Counted from the stretch's first letter, positions 1 through 8,424 are shown. The stretch: DNA of 49,314 nt from CAYFRC01 sp050946115 (GCA_050946115.1 JBMNUF010000016.1:1-49314), one strand, 5' to 3'. Notes: a model not told the origin generated them from the letters alone. Program-made: numbers and translations.

Positions 1-905
1 TGGAAAGCCGAGCGGAGGAACTGCGCAAGGCGAAGTACAGACCCACGCGGCTGGCAGTGGATGAGTTTGCCATCCACAAGGGGCACACCTACGCCACATG
101 CGTCATGGACCTGGACACGGGCGAGGTAATCTGGGCGGGAAAAGGGCGCTCGAAGGAAGATTTCAAGCACTTCTTCGAGGAGATGCCTGAGGGCTACCTG
201 TCACAGGTAGCGGCTGTAGCCATGGATATGAACGCCTCCTACAACCTTCTCTTCGCTGAAAAGCTGCCGCAGGCCGTCATCGTCTATGACCGCCATCACA
301 TGCAGGCTCAGTATGGCAAGGATGTCCTCGGCGTCGTCCGCTTGCAAGAGGCTCGGGAGCACCAGAGCGAAGCCAAGAGCATCCTTGAAAGAGCTGATGA
401 GCTGGACGATCCTGAACAGAAACGTCAGCTCAAAGCTGAAGCCAAGGAAGAAAAGCAACGCTATTCACAACTGAAAAGACTCCGCTGGACATTGCTGACC
501 AACGGAGCCAAGCTCTCGGGCGAGAGGGCGCAGCACCTGCAAGACATCCTTTCAGATCATTCAGACCTTGCGGTCTGCTATGCGATGAAGGAGGAGCTTT
601 GCACTCTCTTTGAGCTTACTGATCCTCTCGCTGCCCGAGAAGGCTGGAAGCGCTGGTTCGATGCAGCGCAGGCCAGCGGCATCCCGGCTCTTGTGAAATT
701 CGCCGAGCTGAAAATGCCGCGCCTGGACGGACTTGTTGCGCATGCTGTTTTCCCCATCAGCACCGGCAAGTTAGAGGGATTCAACAACAAAATCAAGGTC
801 GCTAAACGTGTCGGCTACGGCTACAGAGATGACGAGTATTTCTTTACTCTCGTCCGTTTTCTCTCGTTACCTGTTGCTTGGCTCGATTCCCACAACTTTC
901 CGTGA
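1..905 (+). CDS. ISL3-family transposase, 5' truncated by window edge
   Basis: The frame is open from the first bases of the window, so the gene begins upstream and only its C-terminal 300 codons are visible. It is the DDE transposase of an ISL3-family (IS204/IS1001/IS1165 group) insertion sequence, which cuts and reinserts the element. The catalytic triad can be placed: Asp in VDEFAIHKGH (visible residue about 20), Asp in VAMDMNASY (about 75) and Glu in GKLEGFNNKIK (about 258), the last followed by the usual KRVGYGYRD block. The reading frame is intact to its stop, which lies inside the right terminal inverted repeat, as is normal for compact ISL3 elements. Seen: motifs and frame. Inferred: an active or recently active element. 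Confidence 0.9.
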   Translation, partial: ESRAEELRKAKYRPTRLAVDEFAIHKGHTYATCVMDLDTGEVIWAGKGRSKEDFKHFFEEMPEGYLSQVAAVAMDMNASYNLLFAEKLPQAVIVYDRHHMQAQYGKDVLGVVRLQEAREHQSEAKSILERADELDDPEQKRQLKAEAKEEKQRYSQLKRLRWTLLTNGAKLSGERAQHLQDILSDHSDLAVCYAMKEELCTLFELTDPLAAREGWKRWFDAAQASGIPALVKFAELKMPRLDGLVAHAVFPISTGKLEGFNNKIKVAKRVGYGYRDDEYFFTLVRFLSLPVAWLDSHNFP

Positions 906-911
906 AGAGCC
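889..911. mobile_element. Right terminal inverted repeat of the ISL3-type element
   Basis: Read inward from the outer end, the sequence is GGCTCTTCACGGAAAGTTGT, which matches the GGCTCTT-type termini known for ISL3 elements. The transposase stop codon lies within it. The 8 bases that follow (912-919, a T-rich run) would be the target duplication, but the left end is outside the window so this cannot be confirmed. Confidence 0.7.
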
Positions 912-918
912 TGTTTTT

Positions 919-946
919 TGTAAGATTCCCTCGTGGTCTGCGTCTA
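919..946 (+). promoter_or_regulatory. Candidate ECF-type promoter of the sigma/anti-sigma pair
   Basis: A TGTAAG box at 919-924 and a CGTCTA box at 941-946 are separated by 16 bases, about 28 bases upstream of the GTG start. This resembles the TGTAAC/CGTC arrangement found in front of self-regulated ECF sigma genes in Bacillota. The end of the insertion sequence is only 7 bases upstream of the -35 box. Box identity is by eye. Confidence 0.45.
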
Positions 947-973
947 ATAAAGTGAAAGGAGGGCGAGAGTTCC

Positions 974-1465
974 GTGCAGACTGATTCTTTTGATCAAATC
1001 TATCAGGACTACTTCGACCCGGTATACCGATATGTGTTCTCCCTTTCCGGACACCCAAATGTGGCCGAAGAGATCACCCAAGAAACCTTTTTCAAAGCGC
1101 TGCGATCGTTGAATCGGTTTCGGGGAGACAGCAGTTTGAAAAGCTGGCTTTGCGCCATCGCCAAAAACATCTGGATTTCCGAACAGCGAAAGAAAAAGGT
1201 ACAGCCGATCGACGACGCAGCATCCCTTGCGGACCCTGCTGTCGGGCCTGAAGAATCCATACTGCGTCAGGATGAAAGCATGCACATCCACCGGCTGCTG
1301 CACCATCTGGATGAGCCCTATCGCGAAGTGTTCACGTTGCGAACCTTGGGGCAACTCTGCTTTCGGGACATAGGGGAACTCTTCGGCAAATCGGAGAACT
1401 GGGCGTGCGTCGTCTACCACCGGGCCCGTGCCAAAATCATGAAGAAAATGGAGGAATTGCCATGA
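974..1465 (+). CDS. ECF-type sigma-70 family RNA polymerase sigma factor
   Basis: This 163-residue protein should direct RNA polymerase to a small stress or envelope regulon. Region 2 is clear at about residues 10-75 (FDPVYRYVFSLSGH, AEEITQETFFKALRSL, LKSWLCAIAKN), and region 4 lies at about 105-160 (EPYREVFTLRTLG, FGKSENWACVVYHRARAK). The start is GTG, chosen because a strong AAAGGAGGG site lies about 9 bases upstream. The stop overlaps the ATG of the next gene (ATGA), so the two are translationally coupled, the usual sigma/anti-sigma arrangement. An insertion sequence ends about 60 bases upstream. Family assignment is secure; the regulon is unknown. Confidence 0.92.
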   Translation: MQTDSFDQIYQDYFDPVYRYVFSLSGHPNVAEEITQETFFKALRSLNRFRGDSSLKSWLCAIAKNIWISEQRKKKVQPIDDAASLADPAVGPEESILRQDESMHIHRLLHHLDEPYREVFTLRTLGQLCFRDIGELFGKSENWACVVYHRARAKIMKKMEELP

Positions 1466-2394
1466 AACTGCCTTGCGCCATGATTCGCGATTTGTTGCCG
1501 CTGTATGCGGAAGGTTTGGTTGAGGAGGAGACGCGTTCTCTCATCGAGGAGCATCTCGCGGAATGTGAAGAATGCCGAAACAAGCTGTCCGAACTTCGGA
1601 CGGAATCGAAGACTCCCATCGAGACGGCGAAGCCGCTCAAAAGCCTCAAAAAGCAGATACAGAAGCGCCGTTGGCGTGCCGCCGGTATTGCAGCTCTTTG
1701 CGTCTTTGTCGTGGTCTTCACCTATTTCTATCACACCAGAAGTACGCAAATTATCCCTTGGGAGGAGGGCCTGATCGAAGCAAAAGGGATCGAGACAAGG
1801 CCATCGCAAGAGGTGGAATATTTCCGGGAAGAAAACGAGGAAGAAAATAGAGAGGAAACCTTAGAAGTTCTTGTTCTTACAATGGATCCCCGATTGAATG
1901 CGACCCACGAAACCAGAATCGAGGAAGACGACGGAACATCGACGGTTATACTACAGGGTTATAACTATCGCACATATGGAAGTTATAGTATAATCGAAGA
2001 CTACTCAGAGATGACGCTTTATCCGATCCCCGACCGCGTCGTTTACAGCGATGGCAATCAATCAAAACCGATATGGGGGGAACCGCCCCATGGGGGCACA
2101 ATCATCCTGCCTCGGCTGGCATTGGCGTATTATGCGATGCTCGCTGCGGCGCTGGCAGGGCTTCTCGGATTGCTCTGGTTCGTTTTCCGCAAGCGGAATA
2201 GCAGCTGGATTATCCGTCAGTTGTTCTTTGCTCCCCTGTCGTATGCCGTTGCCCACCTCCTGATCAAGGGAATCGATGCGGCAAGCTTCTTTATGGAAGA
2301 TGATCTTTGTAGCATTCTTGTAATGGCGCTCGCCCTCTATGCGTTGGTTTCTTTGGCATGGCAAGTCCTGCTGCAGCGAAAGAAGGAACAATAA
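1462..2394 (+). CDS. Zinc-finger (zf-HC2) anti-sigma factor, membrane protein
   Basis: This 310-residue protein is the likely partner that holds the upstream ECF sigma factor inactive. The N-terminus carries the anti-sigma zinc motif H-x3-C-x2-C (EEHLAECEECRNKL, about residues 30-43) after the typical IRDLLPLYAEGL segment. A transmembrane helix follows at about 83-100 (AAGIAALCVFVVVFTYF), then an extracytoplasmic region of about 120 residues and several C-terminal hydrophobic helices (from about 220). The frame is open upstream to 1405, but the ATG at 1462 gives the ATGA overlap with the sigma gene and puts the zinc module at the true N-terminus. The inducing signal is unknown. Confidence 0.82.
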   Translation: MKLPCAMIRDLLPLYAEGLVEEETRSLIEEHLAECEECRNKLSELRTESKTPIETAKPLKSLKKQIQKRRWRAAGIAALCVFVVVFTYFYHTRSTQIIPWEEGLIEAKGIETRPSQEVEYFREENEEENREETLEVLVLTMDPRLNATHETRIEEDDGTSTVILQGYNYRTYGSYSIIEDYSEMTLYPIPDRVVYSDGNQSKPIWGEPPHGGTIILPRLALAYYAMLAAALAGLLGLLWFVFRKRNSSWIIRQLFFAPLSYAVAHLLIKGIDAASFFMEDDLCSILVMALALYALVSLAWQVLLQRKKEQ

Positions 2395-2399
2395 AACAC

Positions 2400-2436
2400 A
2401 GGGGCTGCTGCACGGGTATGCAGCAGCCCCTATTTT
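2400..2436. terminator. Intrinsic terminator between convergent genes
   Basis: A 12-bp perfect stem (2400-2411 with 2420-2431), loop of 8 and a following ATTTTAT form a strong hairpin. It sits between the anti-sigma gene and the convergent GH114-like gene and can serve both. Confidence 0.85.
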
Positions 2437-2456
2437 ATATGGCGCAATGCGTACCC

Positions 2457-3293
2457 TCATTCCAACTCGATCGACTCCGAAACGTAATACGTAAACCCAT
2501 GCTCCGCGCAATAGCTTTGCACCTTCGCGATCAAGTCTGCGTCCGTCGCGTATTCCAGCAGGTAAATGTCTGCGCCCAGTGCCGCGTAGCGCTCCACATA
2601 GTCCTTAAAATACGCGCTGTCCTCGGCGTTTTGCTTGCCGAATGTCTCCTCGTCAAAATCGATGGAGGTGATGACCGTCTCCTGATTGATGCCCGTGAAC
2701 ACATCGTCGATGGTGCCGTAGCGGTCGTAATACGCATCGGCAAAGGTGTCGCCGCCGTTTATGATAACGGCTTTTTCATAGCCCATGAGCCCATTCAGGA
2801 TTGCGACCAGCCCTTCAAAAATCTCCTCGCGCGGATACTCATAGTACACGTCGCAGTTGTCCACAAAAAACCCGTCCACGCCCTTATCGAGAAACTCTTT
2901 TGCGAGCGTCACGCGCATAAACTCCTGCCATTTTACGTCCGAAACGTCCACCCAGCGCTCTTCTTCCCAGTTTTCGTATTCGCCGAGGCAGATGCCCTTC
3001 CAGTCGTCGTAATAGTCCCGAAAATCCTCCAAGGAGCCGACGTTCAGATACGTATAGACCGTGTGCCCCTTTTCGTGCAGCGCCCGAATGTCGTCGGCGG
3101 AAAAGTACTGCGCGTCGATCACGACCGTCTGATACGGCTCGAGCCTTTCCATCGCGGTGTCGTCGATGCTCAGGAATACGCCGTACGGTTCGCGCGCGGG
3201 CGCCTCCGCAACCGCGCCGCTCGCGCATACCGCCATAGCGAACGCGAGCATCAAAACCATCATTGCCACCTGTCGAAGGATTGATCTTTTCAT
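2457..3293 (-). CDS. Secreted GH114-like (endo-alpha-1,4-polygalactosaminidase / TM1410 type) protein
   Basis: This 278-residue exported protein has a TIM-barrel glycosidase-like sequence of the GH114/TM1410 group. A signal peptide ends near AVA-EAP (residue 29). Barrel strands with acidic residues are visible: VVIDAQYFS, HTVYTYLNVGSLEDFR, and GVDGFFVDNCDVYYEYP, where the DNCD cluster fits the conserved catalytic DN-D site. The frame is open farther upstream, but the ATG at 3293 is preceded by AAGGAAG and starts the signal peptide. It lies 31 bases after the Gfo/Idh/MocA gene and is probably cotranscribed with it. Known substrates of GH114 are galactosamine polymers; the substrate here is not deducible. 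Confidence 0.75.
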   Translation of the reverse strand: MKRSILRQVAMMVLMLAFAMAVCASGAVAEAPAREPYGVFLSIDDTAMERLEPYQTVVIDAQYFSADDIRALHEKGHTVYTYLNVGSLEDFRDYYDDWKGICLGEYENWEEERWVDVSDVKWQEFMRVTLAKEFLDKGVDGFFVDNCDVYYEYPREEIFEGLVAILNGLMGYEKAVIINGGDTFADAYYDRYGTIDDVFTGINQETVITSIDFDEETFGKQNAEDSAYFKDYVERYAALGADIYLLEYATDADLIAKVQSYCAEHGFTYYVSESIELE

Positions 3294-3324
3294 CGTGTAC
3301 ACTTCCTTGCTGAAATAATACGGG

Positions 3325-4419
3325 CTACAGCCCATAGAACGCTTCGCGAAGCCTGTCCGCGAGCCCCTTCGCATACACGCCGTCGCGCGCGTCGTTCGGC
3401 GTCGCGGGGAGAACCTCGGGCATGGCGGCGTTGCAATAGTCCATCGCGCGAACGTGCTCCATGGCGCATTCGATGGGGCAGGGGAGGGGCGCTTCGCCCG
3501 AGAGCGCATCTTTCATGAAGCGCAATTTGATATCATTGTCATTATCGCCGACTGTGACGGAGGGATAGACCTTCGTCCTGCCGTCGCGGAAGAAGGCGTA
3601 GATGTTGCGGTTGCCTTCCATGGCGAGAACGATAGTCGCCTTTTCGAACGTGTAGATCATCAGCGGGTTTTGCACTTCGCTTTCGGAAACGGCGTGGCTC
3701 GCGATGTATTTTACGGGAATTCCCCTGCACAAGCCCTCGAGAATTACGGTGTCGAAGGTCTCGATGTCGTTTGCGCGCGCGGTGTAACAGGATGTGCAGG
3801 CGAGGGGAGATGCACCCTCCATATCCTCGCCCAAAATCCACAGCATATTCATGAGGTAGTGGGCGGTGGCGTTGGAGGCGACGGAATCGAGCGTGAGCCG
3901 CCCCTGCGCATCCGTCCTTCGCCCGGCCCAGCCCGTGCCGCGCTTGTAATAGGCGAAATTGCGCGGCCAGAGCGTGATCGATTTCAACGCCACGGGCTTT
4001 CCGTACAATCCCGAGATGATGTCGCGCTTTAGTGCACGCATGGAGGCGTCGAAGCAGAGCTGAAACCCCACGGAGCACATTTTCCCCGTTTCCCGCGAAG
4101 CGGCGAGGATGCGCTCTGCTGATGCCAGATCGGGCGATACGGGCTTTTCGAGCAGCACGTCGCAGCCGTGCCGCATGGCGGAGACCGTCATTTCCTCGTG
4201 CAGGGAAATGGGCGTCGAGATCACGGCTAAATCGGCACGGATGCCGCTTGCATAAAAGTCCTCCGCCGTATCGAATACGGGCGCGGAGAAACCCTCCTTT
4301 GGCGGATACGGATCGACGGCGGCGACCACACGCATTCCGTATTCCTCGCCGTGCTGCGCCAACGCGCGCACATAGCCCGCGCCATATCCTCCGATGCCAA
4401 ATAGCACGATATTTTTCAT
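3325..4419 (-). CDS. Gfo/Idh/MocA family NAD(P)-dependent oxidoreductase
   Basis: This 364-residue protein has the N-terminal Rossmann fold of the family (MKNIVLFGIGGYGAGYV; GIGGYG at residues 8-13), the STPISLHEEM segment and the signature EKP (LLEKPVSPD, about residue 92). The C-terminal part (KSITLWPRNFAYY, SVASNATAHYLMNML) forms the substrate domain. Family members oxidise or reduce sugars, inositols or their derivatives. Its ATG overlaps the stop of rluF by four bases, and the GH114-like gene follows, so a rluF-oxidoreductase-glycosidase operon is likely. The substrate is unknown, but the downstream partner suggests an amino sugar or polysaccharide fragment. Confidence 0.85.
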   Translation of the reverse strand: MKNIVLFGIGGYGAGYVRALAQHGEEYGMRVVAAVDPYPPKEGFSAPVFDTAEDFYASGIRADLAVISTPISLHEEMTVSAMRHGCDVLLEKPVSPDLASAERILAASRETGKMCSVGFQLCFDASMRALKRDIISGLYGKPVALKSITLWPRNFAYYKRGTGWAGRRTDAQGRLTLDSVASNATAHYLMNMLWILGEDMEGASPLACTSCYTARANDIETFDTVILEGLCRGIPVKYIASHAVSESEVQNPLMIYTFEKATIVLAMEGNRNIYAFFRDGRTKVYPSVTVGDNDNDIKLRFMKDALSGEAPLPCPIECAMEHVRAMDYCNAAMPEVLPATPNDARDGVYAKGLADRLREAFYGL

Positions 4420-5171
4420 TCATCCATTCCCCCTTCTTCTGTTTTCCAAGACGGGCGGCGTTCTTCCGTCGCGAGCAGGATTTGGACTTCCTCCTCCGTC
4501 AGATTCCGCCAGTGCCCGGGCTTGAGGTTTCCGAGCACGATGTGCATGATGCGGATGCGGGTGAGCGAGGTTACGCGATAGCCTAAATACTCGCACATGC
4601 GGCGAATCTGCCGATTCAACCCCTGTATCAAAATGATGCGGAACTGCCTCTCGGAGATTTTTTCGCATATGCACGGAAGCGTCACGGTATCGAGGATCGG
4701 GACGCCCCTTCGCATTTGCCGCAGAAACGCCTGCGTGACGGGCTTGTCCACCGAAACGATGTATTCCTTTTCGTGCCCGCCCGCAGCGCGCAGGATTTTG
4801 TTGACGACAGAGCCATCGCTCGTGAGCAGCAGCAGCCCCGAGGAATCCTTGTCGAGCCGCCCCACGGGGTAGATGCGCTTTTCATGCGAAATGTAGTCTA
4901 CGACGTTATACGGTTCGCGCGGGTCGGCGGTGCAGACGATGCCCCGCGGTTTATTGAGCGCGATGTATGCGTATTGCGTTTCGGGCACGACGGTTTTCCC
5001 GTCCACCATAACGCGCATCTCCTCCGAAACGATATCGCCCAAGACGCCTATGCGCCCGTCGATCGTCACTTTCCCGGCGGCGATGTATATGTCCGCGTCG
5101 CGCCGCGAGCAAAAGCCGCTGTCGGCGATGTATTTGTTCAGCCTGCATCCATTCTTTTTAGGATTTGGCAA
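4416..5171 (-). CDS. rluF: 23S rRNA pseudouridine synthase, RluF type
   Basis: This 251-residue protein isomerises a uridine of 23S rRNA (position 2604 in E. coli numbering) to pseudouridine. The N-terminal S4 RNA-binding domain (RLNKYIADSGFCSRRDAD, residues 10-70) is followed by the RsuA/RluB catalytic domain with the signature PVGRLDKDSSGLLLLTSDG, containing the catalytic Asp. RluF-specific blocks include CTADPREPYNVVDYI, HEKEYIVSVDKP, ILIQGLNRQIRRMCEYLGY and RIRIMHIVLGNL. The only reasonable in-frame start near the S4 domain is TTG at 5171. It overlaps the oxidoreductase gene by four bases. Confidence 0.9.
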   Translation of the reverse strand: MPNPKKNGCRLNKYIADSGFCSRRDADIYIAAGKVTIDGRIGVLGDIVSEEMRVMVDGKTVVPETQYAYIALNKPRGIVCTADPREPYNVVDYISHEKRIYPVGRLDKDSSGLLLLTSDGSVVNKILRAAGGHEKEYIVSVDKPVTQAFLRQMRRGVPILDTVTLPCICEKISERQFRIILIQGLNRQIRRMCEYLGYRVTSLTRIRIMHIVLGNLKPGHWRNLTEEEVQILLATEERRPSWKTEEGGMDE

Positions 5172-5210
5172 AAAAGCACCCCATTTGGCATAGAATTTTT
5201 CACATTTCTA

Positions 5211-5219
5211 TGATACAAT
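5211..5219 (+). promoter_or_regulatory. Possible extended -10 for the DUF1015 gene
   Basis: TGATACAAT is an extended -10 36 bases upstream of the ATG of the DUF1015 gene. No good -35 sits 17 bases upstream (a TTGGCA is 23 bases away), so support is weak. Confidence 0.3.
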
Positions 5220-5254
5220 GGATTTCAGAAATCATCAAGGAGATTCGACGGAAA

Positions 5255-6487
5255 ATGTACGATTTTTTACGTTACGGCATCCGAAAGCCCCGGATTCTCT
5301 ATCCGGATTCCTCCTGTGACATGCACAAGTGGGCGGTGGTCGCATGCGACCAGTTTTCCTCACAGCCGGAATACTGGAGGGCGGTCGAAGAGACCGTGGG
5401 CGATGCGCCCTCCACGCTTCGGATGATCTACCCCGAAGCCTATCTCAGGGATGCGCCCGCGCCCGCTGAAGAGATTCGGCGCACCATGCTCGAATACCGC
5501 AAGACCGTCCTCACGAGAGAAGTACACGATTTTGTGTTCGTCAGGCGGCAGACGCACGCGGGGGAGCGGCTCGGCCTCATCGCGGAGATCGACCTGGAGG
5601 CATACGACTTTTATGCATCCTCCGCTCCGCTGATTCGCGCTACGGAGGGGACGATTCTTTCCCGCATTCCTCCGCGCGTTGAGATACGGCAGAATGCCGT
5701 CCTCGAGACGCCGCACACGATGCTGCTCGCGGACGACCCGGAACGGACGCTCTTGGAGCCGCTGTGCAATTTCGCCTCGGAAAAGCTGTATGATTTTGAA
5801 CTCATGCAGGGCGGAGGGCATATTTCCGGCTGGCGCATATCGGGGGAGAAAGCGCATGCGTCCATGCAAAACGCGCTCGCGGCGCTCTTTGAAAAGGCGC
5901 GCGGGATGCTCTTTGCCGTGGGCGACGGCAACCACTCGCTCGCGGCGGCGCGGCAGTGCTGGCTCGATATGCGCGCGCGCATTCCGCAATCGCAGTGGGC
6001 GGATCACCCCATGCGCTATGCCTTGGTTGAAATATGCAATCTGCACGGCGACGGCATGGCGTTTGAACCGATTCACAGGGCGATATTCGGCGCAAACGAG
6101 GCGGACCTCGTGCTCGATTTCGTGTTGTGGTGCCGCGGGAAGGGCATCAGCGTCAGCGCGTCGGATGACAATGACGTGGCGTTTTATCTGTTGGATTCGC
6201 CGGTGAAGCTCTATAACGCCATCAATCCCCTGCCGCTTGCGACTCTGCAGCCATTTCTGGATCAGTGGGTCGCCTCGCATGAGGGTGTTTCGATCGACTA
6301 CATCCACGGAGACGAGGCGCTCGCGGAGATGAAGCAGCGCGGCGCGGCGGCGATCAAGTTGGGCGCGTTCGACAAGAAGACGCTCTTTGAGGCGGTGCGC
6401 GTGGGCGGTGCTCTCCCGCTCAAGACCTTTTCCATGGGCGATGCGCAGGACAAGCGGTACTATCTCGAATGCCGCGCACTGGTCTGA
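5255..6487 (+). CDS. DUF1015 family protein
   Basis: This 410-residue protein matches the DUF1015 family (often annotated as a conserved HTH-containing protein), widespread in Clostridia and of unknown function. Diagnostic stretches are KWAVVACDQFSSQPEYW near the N-terminus, the central MLFAVGDGNHSLAAARQCW and the C-terminal ALPLKTFSMGDAQDKRYYLECR. The frame is open upstream to 5165, but ATG 5255 (AAGGAG 12 bases upstream) gives the usual family start. The rRNA methyltransferase gene begins 23 bases after its stop. I see no motif that gives a reaction; the GDGNHS loop is the most conserved piece and may hold a ligand. Confidence 0.85.
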   Translation: MYDFLRYGIRKPRILYPDSSCDMHKWAVVACDQFSSQPEYWRAVEETVGDAPSTLRMIYPEAYLRDAPAPAEEIRRTMLEYRKTVLTREVHDFVFVRRQTHAGERLGLIAEIDLEAYDFYASSAPLIRATEGTILSRIPPRVEIRQNAVLETPHTMLLADDPERTLLEPLCNFASEKLYDFELMQGGGHISGWRISGEKAHASMQNALAALFEKARGMLFAVGDGNHSLAAARQCWLDMRARIPQSQWADHPMRYALVEICNLHGDGMAFEPIHRAIFGANEADLVLDFVLWCRGKGISVSASDDNDVAFYLLDSPVKLYNAINPLPLATLQPFLDQWVASHEGVSIDYIHGDEALAEMKQRGAAAIKLGAFDKKTLFEAVRVGGALPLKTFSMGDAQDKRYYLECRALV

Positions 6488-6510
6488 AAATGCGCGAGAG
6501 GGCGGTTTCT

Positions 6511-7683
6511 ATGATACAGAGGGCATATCTCCGAAAGACGCGCGATTCCCGCGTCCGCTCGGGGCATCCGTGGATCTTCGCCTCCGATATCGAACGCACG
6601 GAGGGGAATCCGCAGCCGGGCGACGTCGTGGAGGTGCGATCGTGCGCGGGCACCTTCTTGGGCAAGGCGTTCTATAATCCGAATTCGCAGATTTCCCTGC
6701 GCATGCTCACGCAGCACGATGAAGATGTGAACGGAGATTTCTTTAAGCGCCGCATCGAGGAGGCGTGGCGCTATAGGCAGCGGTTTTGCGATACCATGAG
6801 CTGCCGCCTCATCTACGGCGAGAGCGACTTTATCCCCGCGCTCATCGTGGACAAATTCTCGGACGTGCTCGTCTTGCAGTCGCTCTCCTTAGGGCTGGAG
6901 AGGTGGAAGGGGGAAATCGTCGACATCCTCGTCGATGTTGTATCGCCCAAGGGCATTTATGAGCGCAACGATGTACCCGTCAGGAGGCTCGAGGGCATGG
7001 AGCAGATCACGGGACTCCTATACGGCGAGGTACCCGACCGCGTCGAAATGCTCGAAAACGGCATTCGCTTTCTCGTGGACGTGAAAAACGGGCAGAAGAC
7101 GGGCTTTTTCCTCGACCAGAAGGAAAACCGCGCCGCGATCGAGCCGCTTTGCAAAAACGCGCGCGTGCTCGACTGCTTTACGCACAACGGCTCCTTTGCC
7201 CTGCACGCCGCGAAATACGGCGCGAAGGACGTCTTGGGTGTGGACATTTCGGAAGACGCGGTCAATGTAGCGGAGGAAAACGCAAAGCGCAACGGATATG
7301 ACTTCGTTCGATTTGAGGCGCACAACTGCTTCGACCACCTGCGCGAGCTCACGGACGCGAAGGAAAAATACGACCTCGTGATTCTGGACCCGCCCGCCTT
7401 CACCAAGACGCGTGCGGCGGTCGAAAGTGCACTTCGCGGATATAAGGAAATCAACCTGCGCGGCCTGAAGCTCGTAACGGAAGGCGGCTTTCTCGTGTCC
7501 TGCTCGTGCTCGCAGCACGTGGACAGGGCGGCATTTGAAAACATGATCAATGCCGCCGCGCGGGACGCGAAAAAGAAGGTGCGCATGGTGGAGTTTCGCA
7601 CGCAGGGGCGCGACCATCCGATCCTGCCCGCATCGCCCGAGACGCAGTATCTGAAATGCGCGATATTGCAGGTATATTCGTGA
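6511..7683 (+). CDS. Class I SAM-dependent rRNA methyltransferase, RlmI-like
   Basis: This 390-residue protein has the layout of RlmI, which makes 5-methylcytosine in 23S rRNA: an N-terminal PUA domain (RSGHPWIFASDIERTEG, residues 12-90), a middle domain (GESDFIPALIVDKF, KTGFFLDQKENR) and a SAM-binding Rossmann domain. Motif I is VLDCFTHNGSFALHA, motif IV is ILDPPAFTK, and the SCSCSQHV stretch supplies the cysteine expected for cytosine-C5 chemistry. Starts at 6469, 6490 and 6511 share the frame; 6511 has GAGAGGG at a good distance and matches the family start. The exact target is inferred from family only. Confidence 0.85.
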   Translation: MIQRAYLRKTRDSRVRSGHPWIFASDIERTEGNPQPGDVVEVRSCAGTFLGKAFYNPNSQISLRMLTQHDEDVNGDFFKRRIEEAWRYRQRFCDTMSCRLIYGESDFIPALIVDKFSDVLVLQSLSLGLERWKGEIVDILVDVVSPKGIYERNDVPVRRLEGMEQITGLLYGEVPDRVEMLENGIRFLVDVKNGQKTGFFLDQKENRAAIEPLCKNARVLDCFTHNGSFALHAAKYGAKDVLGVDISEDAVNVAEENAKRNGYDFVRFEAHNCFDHLRELTDAKEKYDLVILDPPAFTKTRAAVESALRGYKEINLRGLKLVTEGGFLVSCSCSQHVDRAAFENMINAAARDAKKKVRMVEFRTQGRDHPILPASPETQYLKCAILQVYS

Positions 7684-7705
7684 CAATAAAATAACGGTGT
7701 CTTGT

Positions 7706-7734
7706 TTGCGTTTCCGTGGAAAACCTGTTATAAT
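7706..7734 (+). promoter_or_regulatory. Promoter of the asp23 gene
   Basis: TTGCGT (7706-7711), a 17-base spacer and TATAAT (7729-7734) with the extended TG at 7726-7727 form a strong sigma-A promoter 31 bases upstream of the ATG. Confidence 0.8.
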
Positions 7735-7764
7735 ATCTACGTATACTAAGGGGGTGACTTATCC

Positions 7765-8352
7765 ATGAGTGAAAATCTACCGACCAGCGTGGAACTGGCC
7801 GAGCAGCAAAACGGTTCCGTGACCTTCACGACGGATGTCGTCGCGACGATCGCGGGCGTCAGCGCGGCGGAGGTGGACGGCGTCGCGAGCATGTACGGTT
7901 CGAGCAATACAGGCCTCGTCGAGATGATTTCCCGCAGGGGCGCCGCTTCCGGCAAAAAGAACACGAGGGGCGTAAAGGCGGAGATTTCCGGAAACAGCGT
8001 CACGGTGCATCTCTCCGTGATCGTCGATTTTGGATGCCCGATCCCCGAGGTCGCCGCGAACATTCAGGACAATGTGAAAAAGGCGATCGAGACCATGTGC
8101 GGGCTGAACGTCGTGGGCGTCGATATCCACGTGCAGGGGCTGTGCTTCGAGAAGGAGGAGCGCCGCGTCGCAGCGGAAATCGCCGCACAGGAAAACCTCG
8201 CGCTGAAGGACGGCGAGCCGCTGATTCACCCCGTGGTGGAACCTGCGGACGTGCCCGAGGAAGCACCCGAGGAAGCGCCCGAGGAAGTCCATGCCTGCGA
8301 AGCAACCGAAGCGCCTGAAGCGACCGAAGAGGCGGCAGAACAAACGGAATGA
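7765..8352 (+). CDS. Asp23/Gls24 family envelope stress response protein
   Basis: This 195-residue protein belongs to the Asp23/Gls24 (DUF322) family, small proteins tied to the cell envelope in Bacillota. The family core occupies residues 15-130 (GSVTFTTDVVATIAGVSAAEVDGVASM, then VHLSVIVDFGCPIPEVAANIQDNVKKAIETMCGL). The last 40 residues are an acidic Pro/Glu/Ala tail with PEEA repeated in tandem, which is additional to the usual domain and probably disordered. Its position directly before nusB matches the yqhY-nusB order of Bacillus subtilis. A strong promoter lies upstream and a hairpin with a T run follows, suggesting it is made in excess of the downstream genes. Confidence 0.9.
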   Translation: MSENLPTSVELAEQQNGSVTFTTDVVATIAGVSAAEVDGVASMYGSSNTGLVEMISRRGAASGKKNTRGVKAEISGNSVTVHLSVIVDFGCPIPEVAANIQDNVKKAIETMCGLNVVGVDIHVQGLCFEKEERRVAAEIAAQENLALKDGEPLIHPVVEPADVPEEAPEEAPEEVHACEATEAPEATEEAAEQTE

Positions 8353-8367
8353 TGTAACGACCGAAAG

Positions 8368-8393
8368 ACGTGCCCGCGAAAAGGCACGTTTTT
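8368..8393 (+). terminator. Weak terminator or attenuator between asp23 and nusB
   Basis: ACGTGCC (8368-8374) pairs with GGCACGT (8383-8389) around an 8-base loop, followed by a run of T. No second promoter is obvious before nusB, so partial readthrough into the operon is likely. Confidence 0.6.
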
Positions 8394-8424
8394 CAGCGAG
8401 AAAAGCTGTGGAAGGAAAGACACT

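Noticed and set aside
2358..3284. A 308-codon open frame on + opposite the GH114-like gene
   Set aside because: The minus-strand frame has a signal peptide, ribosome site and barrel motifs; the plus frame shows only shadow composition and begins inside the anti-sigma gene.
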